Origin: DAIDKA01 sp035943195 | Lineage (GTDB): Bacteria; Pseudomonadota; Gammaproteobacteria; Steroidobacterales; Steroidobacteraceae | Assembly: GCA_035943195.1 (NCBI GenBank) | Contig: DASZCK010000063.1 | Coordinates: forward strand, 1-18,599 | Direction of reading: 5' to 3' | DNA: 18,599 nt | Shown: piece by piece, positions 1 to 6,360 of the stretch | How the letters are laid out: the number at the start of each line of letters is the position of its first letter | How positions within the stretch are numbered: the stretch's first letter is position 1 | The notes under the pieces: generated by a model | What the model was told of the DNA's origin: nothing | What the model saw: the letters and a program-made list of their open reading frames with translations, nothing else | The model's database searches: none | Program-made: the position numbers and the translations under genes

Positions 1-378
1 GGATGGGTGCTATCCCGGCGCAGCGTCGAAGCGGATGAGCTGTCTGGCTTCGTGATTCCGGCCGGAACCGATGTGTTGCTCAGTCCCTACTTGCTGCACC
101 GGCACCCCCGCTACTGGAAGGAACCCGATGCCTTCCGCCCCGAGCGTTTCGATGCCGAGCACGAGTCCGAGCGGCCGCGCTTCGCCTACATCCCCTTTGC
201 CGCCGGTCCCCGGCATTGCATCGGGGAATCCCTGGCTCTTTACGAGATGCTCATGCACCTGTACAAGGTCGCCCGTCACTACCGGCTGCGACTGGCCTCG
301 GATGAGCCCATCGAGCTGGAAGCGCAGATCAATCTGCGGACCCGCAAACCGCTTTTCATGAGACTCGAACGCCGCTGA
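1..378 (+). CDS. Cytochrome P450, C-terminal fragment (5' end outside the window)
   Basis: This is the last 125 residues of a haem-thiolate monooxygenase; the reading frame is open at base 1, so the true start lies upstream. The haem-ligand loop is clear: FAAGPRHCIG, with the axial cysteine at fragment residue 73 (codon at 217-219), matching FxxGxRxCxG. Before it, HRHPRYWKEPDAFRPERF (fragment residues 33-50) is the usual meander segment with PERF. The wording of these blocks resembles E-class (CYP4/CYP102-like) P450s, which often oxidise fatty acids or other lipids, but the substrate-recognition regions are missing, so substrate cannot be read. The stop codon overlaps the next start by one base (TGATG), implying translational coupling to the acyl-AMP ligase. 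A lipid or acyl-ACP substrate is therefore my inference from the neighbour, not something the fragment shows. Confidence 0.93.
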   Translation, partial: GWVLSRRSVEADELSGFVIPAGTDVLLSPYLLHRHPRYWKEPDAFRPERFDAEHESERPRFAYIPFAAGPRHCIGESLALYEMLMHLYKVARHYRLRLASDEPIELEAQINLRTRKPLFMRLERR

Positions 379-2345
379 TGTCCACTCCCGACACACTCGT
401 TGAACTGATCGAAGCCAATCGCAAGGTCGCGCGCAGCATCACCTACCTGGAAGGTGAGCAAAACGAGCGCAGCGTCAGCTTTGCCGACCTGCACACGCGG
501 GCGCTGGGGATCCTGTACCACCTGCAGAAACTCGGTGCCAAGCGCGGGGATCACCTGATCCTGTTTCTGGGCGACAACGAGCCCTTCGTCGATGCCTTCT
601 GGGGCGCCATCATGGGCGGCATCATTCCCGTGCCCGTGGCCTTAGGGATCAGCGACGAACACCGTCACAAGCTGCTGCGCATCGCCCGCAAGCTGGGCGC
701 TCCCTTCCTCTACACCGACCGGCGCTCGCTGGAGCGCATCGGCAGTTTTGCGGCGCAGGCCGGCGAGGCGCCGACCTTTGAGAAGTTGAAGTCCAGGGTG
801 TTCCTGGTGGATGAACTGGACGACGTGTCCCGGCCCGGCAAGCCGCATGCCGCCGCGGCCGAGGATGTGGCGTTCATCCAATTCTCCTCCGGTTCCACCA
901 GCGAGCCCAAGGGCGTGGTGCTGACCCACCGCAACATCCTCGCCAATTGCCGCGGCGTCAGCGAGGCTGCCCGCCTGACCGAGCAGGACATCAGCCTGTC
1001 GTGGATGCCCCTCACCCATGACATGGGTCTGATCGGTTTCCACATCTTCATGCTGGTCAACCGCATTCACCAGCATCTGATGCCCACCGACCTGTTCGTG
1101 CGCCGCCCGCTGCTGTGGCTGACCTTCGCCAGCCAGAAGCGCGCCACCTTGCTGTGCTCACCGAATTTCGGCTACCGCCACTACCTCAAGGTGCTGGGTG
1201 ACCGGCCCGTCGATGGTCTGGACCTGGCGAGCGCACGGCTGCTGTTCAATGGCGCCGAGCCCATTTCGGTGGAACTGTGCGAGGAGTTTCTCGCCCGCAT
1301 GCAGCCGGCGCGCCTCGGGCCCGCGACCATGTTTCCGGTGTACGGACTTGCCGAAGCCTCCCTGGCGGCAACTTTTCCAGCCCCCGGTGCCGCGCTGCGC
1401 ACCGTGCGGCTCGACCGCCACCGCCTGAGCGTCGGGGGGCAGGCCCAGGAGGCGCAGGCCGGATCAAAGGATGGGGTGAACCTGGTGTCGGTGGGGCGCG
1501 CCATTCCCTACTGCAAGGTGCGCATCTGCGGGGAAGAGACCCAGGAGCTGCCCGAGGGCACGGTCGGACACATCCTCATCACCGGCGACAATGTCACCAA
1601 GGGCTATTTCGAGGACGCGGCCGTCAATGCGGTGGCCTTCAGCGCCGATGGTTGGCTGCGTACCGGTGACCTGGGCGTCATCCGCCAGGGTGAACTCTTT
1701 ATCACCGGGCGCGCCAAGGAAATCCTGTTCGTCAACGGCCAGAACTACTACCCGCATGATCTCGAAGGCATCGCGCAGGCCGCCGAGGGACTCGATCTGG
1801 GCAAAGTGGTGGTCGCAGGCGTGCGCCCGGCGAATGCGCAGACCGACCACATCATCGTCTTCGTTCTGCACCGCGGTGAGGTGCGCGAGTTTCTGCCCGT
1901 CGCCACCGAAGTCTCCAAGCTCATCAACGAGCATACCGGCCTGGAAGTGGCCGATGTCGTGCCGGTGAAGCGCATCCCCAAGACCACGAGCGGCAAGATC
2001 CAGCGCCACTTGCTGGAGGAAGCCTATGTCGACGGGGAGTTCAGCACCGAACTGGCGGAACTGGCCGCGCTGCGCGCCGCGCTGCGCGGGCCGGCCGCGG
2101 CATCACGCAGCGATATCGAGGAGAAGATCCGCAACATCTGCGATGCCGCGCTCGAGGGCAAGAAGCTCGACGTGCATGACAACCTGTTCGAAGTCGGCGC
2201 AAGCTCGCTGAAGCTGATCGAGATTCACGAGCAGATCGACCAGCAGTTCCCGGGACAGATCGACCTGACGGAATTGTTCGATTTCCCGACCATCGCCGAA
2301 CTGGCCGCTCATCTGGAAGGCAAGCTCGCGGCACAGTCCATCTGA
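378..2345 (+). CDS. Fatty-acyl-AMP ligase fused to a C-terminal acyl carrier protein domain
   Basis: This 655-residue cytoplasmic enzyme should activate a fatty acid with ATP to the acyl-adenylate and load it on its own carrier domain. ANL-superfamily motifs are visible: P-loop FSSGSTSEPKGV (residues 169-180), VYGLAEASL (321-329), TGDLG (429-433) and the C-terminal SGKIQR with the adenylation lysine near residue 540. The long N-terminal domain and the wording of these motifs fit FAAL rather than an acyl-CoA synthetase, though I cannot verify the FAAL-specific insertion. Residues about 579-652 form an acyl carrier domain, with the likely phosphopantetheine serine at 610 in GASSLKL. The ATG overlaps the P450 stop by one base. 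A FAAL-ACP next to a P450 suggests an ACP-bound fatty acid that is hydroxylated or a starter unit for a larger lipid or polyketide pathway; no condensing enzyme lies in the window. Confidence 0.9.
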   Translation: MSTPDTLVELIEANRKVARSITYLEGEQNERSVSFADLHTRALGILYHLQKLGAKRGDHLILFLGDNEPFVDAFWGAIMGGIIPVPVALGISDEHRHKLLRIARKLGAPFLYTDRRSLERIGSFAAQAGEAPTFEKLKSRVFLVDELDDVSRPGKPHAAAAEDVAFIQFSSGSTSEPKGVVLTHRNILANCRGVSEAARLTEQDISLSWMPLTHDMGLIGFHIFMLVNRIHQHLMPTDLFVRRPLLWLTFASQKRATLLCSPNFGYRHYLKVLGDRPVDGLDLASARLLFNGAEPISVELCEEFLARMQPARLGPATMFPVYGLAEASLAATFPAPGAALRTVRLDRHRLSVGGQAQEAQAGSKDGVNLVSVGRAIPYCKVRICGEETQELPEGTVGHILITGDNVTKGYFEDAAVNAVAFSADGWLRTGDLGVIRQGELFITGRAKEILFVNGQNYYPHDLEGIAQAAEGLDLGKVVVAGVRPANAQTDHIIVFVLHRGEVREFLPVATEVSKLINEHTGLEVADVVPVKRIPKTTSGKIQRHLLEEAYVDGEFSTELAELAALRAALRGPAAASRSDIEEKIRNICDAALEGKKLDVHDNLFEVGASSLKLIEIHEQIDQQFPGQIDLTELFDFPTIAELAAHLEGKLAAQSI

Positions 2346-2355
2346 GGGGGCAAAC

Positions 2356-3564
2356 ATGAAACCGGAACGTCGCGCGTTACTGAAGTTTCTGGCCGCAAGT
2401 CCGGTGTTCGCGGCTCTTACGCCCTGGTCGCGCGCGTTGGCGGATGCGGATGTGCCGGGCTCCGCCGCCGAGGCGCTCGATGTGTTCGACTTCGAGGCGG
2501 TCGCGCAGCGGCTGGTGCCGCCGGCACACTGGGGGTACCTGCAAAGCGGCGTCGATGGCGATGTCACGCTGCGCGCCAACCAGACCGCCTACCAACGCTA
2601 TGAACTGCAGCCGCGACGGCTGGTGGATGTCAGTCATGTCGACCTGGCAACGTCGGTCTTCGGCATCAAGGTCGACTCTCCCATCGGCTGCTGGCCCATC
2701 GGCAGTCTGCGTGCCCTGCATCCCGAAGGCGACATTGCGCTGGCACGCGCCACCCGCAAGAAGAACGCGCTGCACATCATGTCGACCCAGGCCTCCTTCC
2801 CCGTCGAGGAGATCAATGACGTCCGCGGCACGCCGGTGTGGTACCAGCTCTACACCACCAATCAGTTCGAGGTCACCAAGAAGCTGGTGAAACGCGCCGA
2901 GGCCGCCGGCTGCCCGGTGGTGGCGGTGACCGTGGATACCCCGGCCGGCCGCAATACCGAGACTGCCTCACGCCTGCGTCGTTACGACACCCGCACCTGT
3001 GCCGACTGCCATGCGGTGGATGCGAAAGGCAATCCTCGCCCGCTGCTCAGCACCAAGCCCATGTTCGGTGGCATCGACACCCAGGGACTGGGGCTTACGC
3101 AGGCCTCGCTGACCTGGGACTTCGTGAAACGCCTGAAGGATGTGACCACGATGAAGGTGGTGCTCAAGGGCATCGAGTCCGGCGTCGATGCAGCGCTCGC
3201 CGTACAGAACGGCGCCGACGGCATCATCGTGTCCAATCATGGCGGACGCTCGATCGAGAGCGGTCGCGCCACGCTCGAGTCTCTGCCGGAAGTCGTGCGC
3301 GGGGTCGCCGGTCGCATTCCGGTGATGGTCGATGGCGGTGTTCGGCGCGGTACCGACGCATTCAAGGCGATCGCCCTGGGCGCAAGTGCCGTCGGCATCG
3401 GGCGTCCCTACGCCTGGGGGCTCGCAGCCTTCGGGCAGGACGGAGTCGAACGGGTACTCGACATCCTCAATCTCGAGTTGCGCCTGGCCATGGTCGGCTG
3501 CGGCGCACGCAGCGTGGCCGAGATCAAAGCGGCCTCGCTGATCGACACCGGACGCCGGGCATAG
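2356..3564 (+). CDS. Tat-exported FMN-dependent alpha-hydroxy-acid dehydrogenase (lactate dehydrogenase/glycolate oxidase family)
   Basis: This 402-residue flavoprotein oxidises 2-hydroxy acids to 2-oxo acids in family members such as L-lactate dehydrogenase and glycolate oxidase. The FMN/substrate barrel is well marked: PIGCWPIG (109-116), YQLYTT (163-168), VLKGI (269-273, lysine 271), SNHGGR with the catalytic histidine 295, MVDGGVRRGTDAFKA (324-338) and GIGRPYAWGLA (347-357). The N-terminus ERRALLKFLAASPVFAAL has twin arginines followed by a hydrophobic stretch, so Tat export with FMN already bound is likely. An unusual CADCH sequence (residues 215-219) matches the haem c attachment motif CxxCH. 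The start has an AGGGGG ribosome site five bases upstream (2345-2350), 10 bases after the ligase stop. Tail-to-tail with the next gene, nine bases apart. Substrate is unknown; electron acceptor may be a quinone or cytochrome instead of oxygen. Confidence 0.9.
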   Translation: MKPERRALLKFLAASPVFAALTPWSRALADADVPGSAAEALDVFDFEAVAQRLVPPAHWGYLQSGVDGDVTLRANQTAYQRYELQPRRLVDVSHVDLATSVFGIKVDSPIGCWPIGSLRALHPEGDIALARATRKKNALHIMSTQASFPVEEINDVRGTPVWYQLYTTNQFEVTKKLVKRAEAAGCPVVAVTVDTPAGRNTETASRLRRYDTRTCADCHAVDAKGNPRPLLSTKPMFGGIDTQGLGLTQASLTWDFVKRLKDVTTMKVVLKGIESGVDAALAVQNGADGIIVSNHGGRSIESGRATLESLPEVVRGVAGRIPVMVDGGVRRGTDAFKAIALGASAVGIGRPYAWGLAAFGQDGVERVLDILNLELRLAMVGCGARSVAEIKAASLIDTGRRA

Positions 3565-3573
3565 CCCGCGGCT

Positions 3574-4605
3574 TTAGGGGTTGGAGCCGTGCGCCAGCAG
3601 CACGATCTTGCCCAGCAGGTGTCCGGCCTCGAGACGCCGGTGGGCGTCGGCCGCCTGCGCCAGCGCATAGGTCGCTGCCACCGGCACACGAAGCTTCGCG
3701 GCTGCGACTTCCTGGTTCAGGCGCTGCAGTTGGCTGCTGCCACCGACGAAGTTGTAGAGCGTCATGCGTATGGTGCCGCGCGGTCGTGGCAACGGTTCAA
3801 GCCCATAAAGATAGGCGACGCGGCCTGACCCATGGCGCAGCGCATCGATGCAGTGTTCCAGCGACTCACCGCCGGCGAGCCCCAGCACGGCATCCACTCC
3901 ATCCGGAGCAAAGGCCTTCGCGGCCGCGGCAATGTCTCCGGTCCGCCCGTTCACGACGACATCCGCACCCAACTGCTTCACCAGCGCCAGGCCCTCAGCG
4001 GTTGTTGCCGTTGCCAGTACCCGCACGCCGCGGTGTTTGGCAATTTGAATGGCGAGGGTGCCGACTGCGCCGGACGCCCCATGGATGATCAACGACTGGC
4101 CGGCCCGCAATTCCAGTACATCATCGATTCCCTGCAGGGCCGACAGACCACTGATGCCCAGGATGCTTGCCTGCGTGAGATCCAGCGACTGGGGTACGCG
4201 CGCAATGCGGTCCGCGCCGACCTTCACGTACTCGGCATAGAAGCCGATGCCCGCCATGCCATATACCTCATCTCCCGGCTTGAAGTTGTGCACGTCGGAC
4301 CCGACTGCGACGATGGTGCCCGAGCCCTCGCCACCCATGATGAATGGCGGTGAACGCACCGCCAGATGGGCCCGCATGTCATCCTCCCATACCGACACTC
4401 CCGCCGCGTACACCGCGATCAGGACTTCATCTGCCTTGGGAATGGGCACCGGCACGCGATGCAGCGACAGCACCTCAGGGCCACCGGCTTTGTCGAACCC
4501 GGCGGCATTCATGGACTGCGGTACCGGATGCGTGACGGCGCCGGAACTCAAGCCCGTCGCCAGCCCCAGCACCAGGGCCGAGGCAAGCAACCATGGGAAT
4601 TTCAT
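3574..4605 (-). CDS. MDR-superfamily zinc-independent oxidoreductase (quinone reductase type) with signal-like N-terminus
   Basis: This 343-residue protein belongs to the medium-chain dehydrogenase/reductase superfamily, the NADPH:quinone reductase branch. It has GGEGSGTIVAVGSDV (91-105), KPGDEVYG (109-116) and the nucleotide-binding HGASGAVGTLAIQIAK (175-190). The catalytic zinc cysteine of alcohol dehydrogenases is not present (YAAGVSVWEDDMR at 66-78 in that place), so a zinc-free reductase is expected. The frame stays open upstream to 4680, but I chose ATG 4605 because it gives MKFPWLLASALVLGLATGLSSG, a good signal peptide or membrane anchor, and sits four bases after the cupin stop. An exported NADPH-dependent enzyme is unexpected, since NADPH is not thought to be free in the periplasm; the segment may instead be an uncleaved anchor with the enzyme facing the cytoplasm. 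It is the last gene of the PadR operon. Confidence 0.85.
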   Translation of the reverse strand: MKFPWLLASALVLGLATGLSSGAVTHPVPQSMNAAGFDKAGGPEVLSLHRVPVPIPKADEVLIAVYAAGVSVWEDDMRAHLAVRSPPFIMGGEGSGTIVAVGSDVHNFKPGDEVYGMAGIGFYAEYVKVGADRIARVPQSLDLTQASILGISGLSALQGIDDVLELRAGQSLIIHGASGAVGTLAIQIAKHRGVRVLATATTAEGLALVKQLGADVVVNGRTGDIAAAAKAFAPDGVDAVLGLAGGESLEHCIDALRHGSGRVAYLYGLEPLPRPRGTIRMTLYNFVGGSSQLQRLNQEVAAAKLRVPVAATYALAQAADAHRRLEAGHLLGKIVLLAHGSNP

Positions 4606-4609
4606 GGCG

Positions 4610-5119
4610 TCACGGCTGCGGGGACAGCGGGGCAACATCCACCCCCTTGGGCTGGCGCAGCACTTTTGCGGCCTCACCACCCGGAACCCAAATGATCAGC
4701 AGCTTCGCCGGTCCGGACTTCGGAACCAGGTGACGCACATGATCTCCGGGTCTCACGATGCCCACCATGCCCGCGGTCAGCTCGTAGCGCTTGCCATTCA
4801 CTTCGTGATCGTAGGTGCCCGACAGCACGTAGATCACTTCCAGCGATCCGTGAGTGTGGCTGCCCACGGTCGTGCCGGCGGCCAGGCTCACCTCGACCAT
4901 CTCCATTTCCTTGCCGCCGAGATTCGATTCATTCAGCAGCAGCTTCCATTCGCTGCCCCCACCCCCGGGAATGTGATCCTTGATGCCGTTGGTGGCATAG
5001 GTATAGGTGGGCGGTGCACTCGATGCGGCAGCAGTTGGCTCGGCGCCGCTCGCCATCGGCGCAACGACCAATCCGAGCAGGGCGAGAGGCCAGTAAGCGA
5101 GCAGTGGCAATGTTCTCAT
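4610..5119 (-). CDS. Secreted single-domain cupin protein
   Basis: This 169-residue protein has a Sec-type signal peptide (MRTLPLLAYWPLALLGLVVA, cleavage probably near ASGA at 23-26) and one cupin barrel. Cupin motif 1 is SHTHGSLEVIYVLSG (87-101), with probable metal ligands His88, His90 and Glu94; motif 2 is RPGDHVRH (123-130), giving His127 or His130 as the fourth ligand. The enzyme or binding activity cannot be told from this, as small cupins include dioxygenases, isomerases and sensors. The chosen ATG has a strong ribosome site (AAGGGG six bases upstream) and overlaps the stop of the membrane protein gene in ATGA. A longer in-frame start at 5233 would lie inside the upstream gene and hide the signal peptide, so I rejected it. 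Confidence 0.85.
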   Translation of the reverse strand: MRTLPLLAYWPLALLGLVVAPMASGAEPTAAASSAPPTYTYATNGIKDHIPGGGGSEWKLLLNESNLGGKEMEMVEVSLAAGTTVGSHTHGSLEVIYVLSGTYDHEVNGKRYELTAGMVGIVRPGDHVRHLVPKSGPAKLLIIWVPGGEAAKVLRQPKGVDVAPLSPQP

Positions 5120-5958
5120 CGTGTTCCCCTTAATGAGTAAGCGGTGCGGGTCATCGAAGCACGGGGCGTGCGCCACAGCAGGACTGCCAGATAGGCGACG
5201 CCGGCAATATCCAGGAGGTCGAGGACATACCATTCAGGTCTGGAAAGCGGCAGCGCGCCCACCAGCCGCGCGCGATAGATACTGGCAACCAGGACGGCAA
5301 TCACGGCCACCGCCACGGTGACCCGGCGCGTCCTGCGCTCTATCCCGCCGTAGCGCTGTGCCCGGATCAGCCAAAGACCCTCCGCCAGGGTGACGGTGGC
5401 CTGCAAAGCCGCGGGTAGCATCAGTGGAATCAGGGCCAGTGACACCGGCGCATGGGCCGTCGCGACCATCAGCTCCCGCGCCACACCGGGCAGAAGCGGC
5501 ACGGTGAGGACCACTACGAAGGCCACGAGCGCAGCACGCGGATGCGCCCGGTGGATACGGATGACCACCCACACCGTGGCGAAGGTGAGTACGCAGTTCG
5601 ACACGCCGTTCAATTGCATGGCGGCCACCCGCAGCAGGATCTGCGCGGTCCAGTGATGAGCGTGCACCTGCGGCAGACTGGCGTACACGGGCTGATAGAC
5701 GTGCGCGCTCGCCAACTCCCAAAGGTGCATGAGGGCATAGCCTGAGAGAGTCGCGGCACTGAACGACAGCGCATGGGCGCGTACCACGCGGACCAGTTCT
5801 TGAGCCACGACACCCGTCGTCTGCCACCAGTACCAGAACCGGCTGCGGCCCGCGGCAAACTGCTCAGTGAGGTCCCCGATCAGGGAATCGAATCGGATGC
5901 CGTCGCCGAGCCGCTCGAGCAGCCAAGTGGCAGCACGCGGCGGCGGGCGGGTAATCAC
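5116..5958 (-). CDS. Polytopic membrane protein with permease-prefix-like N-terminus
   Basis: The 280-residue protein starts at a GTG that overlaps the padR stop in GTGA, and ends overlapping the cupin start in ATGA, so all three are translationally coupled. The first 50 or so residues, including WLLERLGDGIRF and LIGDLTEQFAAGRSRFWYWW, resemble the small 'permease prefix' domain that precedes MacB-type permeases often encoded beside PadR regulators; in those families the pattern is GDLxEEF followed by RFWYW. No FtsX or MacB domain follows. Instead there are about five or six hydrophobic segments, near residues 68-88, 117-135, 141-160, 175-198, 213-230 and 245-262. The function is unknown. Given the PadR neighbour, a membrane sensor or regulator of envelope stress is plausible but unproven. 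Confidence 0.75.
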   Translation of the reverse strand: MITRPPPRAATWLLERLGDGIRFDSLIGDLTEQFAAGRSRFWYWWQTTGVVAQELVRVVRAHALSFSAATLSGYALMHLWELASAHVYQPVYASLPQVHAHHWTAQILLRVAAMQLNGVSNCVLTFATVWVVIRIHRAHPRAALVAFVVVLTVPLLPGVARELMVATAHAPVSLALIPLMLPAALQATVTLAEGLWLIRAQRYGGIERRTRRVTVAVAVIAVLVASIYRARLVGALPLSRPEWYVLDLLDIAGVAYLAVLLWRTPRASMTRTAYSLRGTR

Positions 5959-6290
5959 GACTTGTCACCCGCCGCATGCGGCAGGCGACCCCATAGCGCC
6001 TCGAGTGCACGGCGTGCCTCGCGTACCTGGCGCACGCCCTCGCCCGTCAGCTTGAAATAGCGCTTGGCACGACCGCCACGCTGGGTGGTGGCCTCACCCA
6101 GACGCGAGCTCACCAGTCCCTTGGTCTCGAGTCGCTCCAGAATCGCATACACACTGCCCTGCAGCATCTCGCGTCCGGTCTGTTGTGCGATCTCCGCAGC
6201 GATCGGCACGCCGTAGGCCTCGTGCCCGAGGCGCAGTACGGCGAGCATCACCATGAGCTCATGCTGTCCAACGAATTCACGGTTTCTCAT
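5955..6290 (-). CDS. PadR-family transcriptional regulator
   Basis: This 111-residue protein is a winged-helix repressor of the short PadR type. Visible are the N-terminal recognition segment ELMVMLAVLRLGHEAYGVPIAAEI (residues 11-34), QGSVYAILERLETKGLVSS (44-62) with the usual Y-x-x-L-x-x-L-E pattern, and RGGRAKRYFKLTGEG (71-85), the wing and dimer hinge. PadR proteins typically repress their own operon until an effector binds, often a phenolic or antimicrobial compound. It leads an operon with the membrane protein, cupin and reductase. Its ATG has no Shine-Dalgarno sequence, and a promoter-like element ends only seven bases upstream, so the message could be leaderless. An imperfect inverted repeat overlaps that promoter and may be its operator. 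Confidence 0.9.
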   Translation of the reverse strand: MRNREFVGQHELMVMLAVLRLGHEAYGVPIAAEIAQQTGREMLQGSVYAILERLETKGLVSSRLGEATTQRGGRAKRYFKLTGEGVRQVREARRALEALWGRLPHAAGDKS

Positions 6291-6326
6291 TTATTCAATA
6301 GTAATGATTAAATAGAGATGCCGCAA
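6291..6326 (-). promoter_or_regulatory. Candidate padR promoter with overlapping inverted repeat
   Basis: Read on the minus strand there is TTGCGG (6326-6321), 17 bases, then TACTAT (6303-6298, four of six matches to TATAAT), then seven bases to the padR ATG. That places transcription start at or next to the start codon, fitting a leaderless mRNA. TTTAAT (6312-6307) and ATTGAA (6299-6294) form an imperfect inverted repeat with a seven-base spacer that covers the -10 element, as expected of an autorepressor site. The -35 match is weak (three of six), so this is a tentative call. Confidence 0.35.
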
Positions 6327-6327
6327 C

Positions 6328-6360
6328 CGGCGCCTACCCGCGGCTAACCTCCAGGCGCCG
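6328..6360 (-). terminator. Hairpin at the end of the lipoprotein gene, possible terminator or attenuator
   Basis: CGGCGCCT (6328-6335) and AGGCGCCG (6353-6360) form a perfect eight-base stem around a 17-base loop that contains the lipoprotein stop codon. There is no strong T-run after it on the minus strand, so it is not a classic intrinsic terminator. It sits between the efflux operon and padR and could reduce read-through. Confidence 0.3.

Noticed and set aside
3561..3580. Bidirectional terminator between the flavoenzyme and reductase genes
   Set aside because: A four-base stem (AGCC/GGCT, three-base loop) in a nine-base gap without a T-run is too weak to call.
2838..4088. 416-codon plus-strand open frame running from the flavoenzyme into the reductase region
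   Set aside because: It is out of frame with the well-supported flavoenzyme and antisense to the reductase, and very rich in Arg, Pro and His without any motif.
4247..5140. 297-codon plus-strand open frame opposite the reductase and cupin
   Set aside because: No domain or leader; the cupin and reductase on the other strand have clear catalytic motifs.
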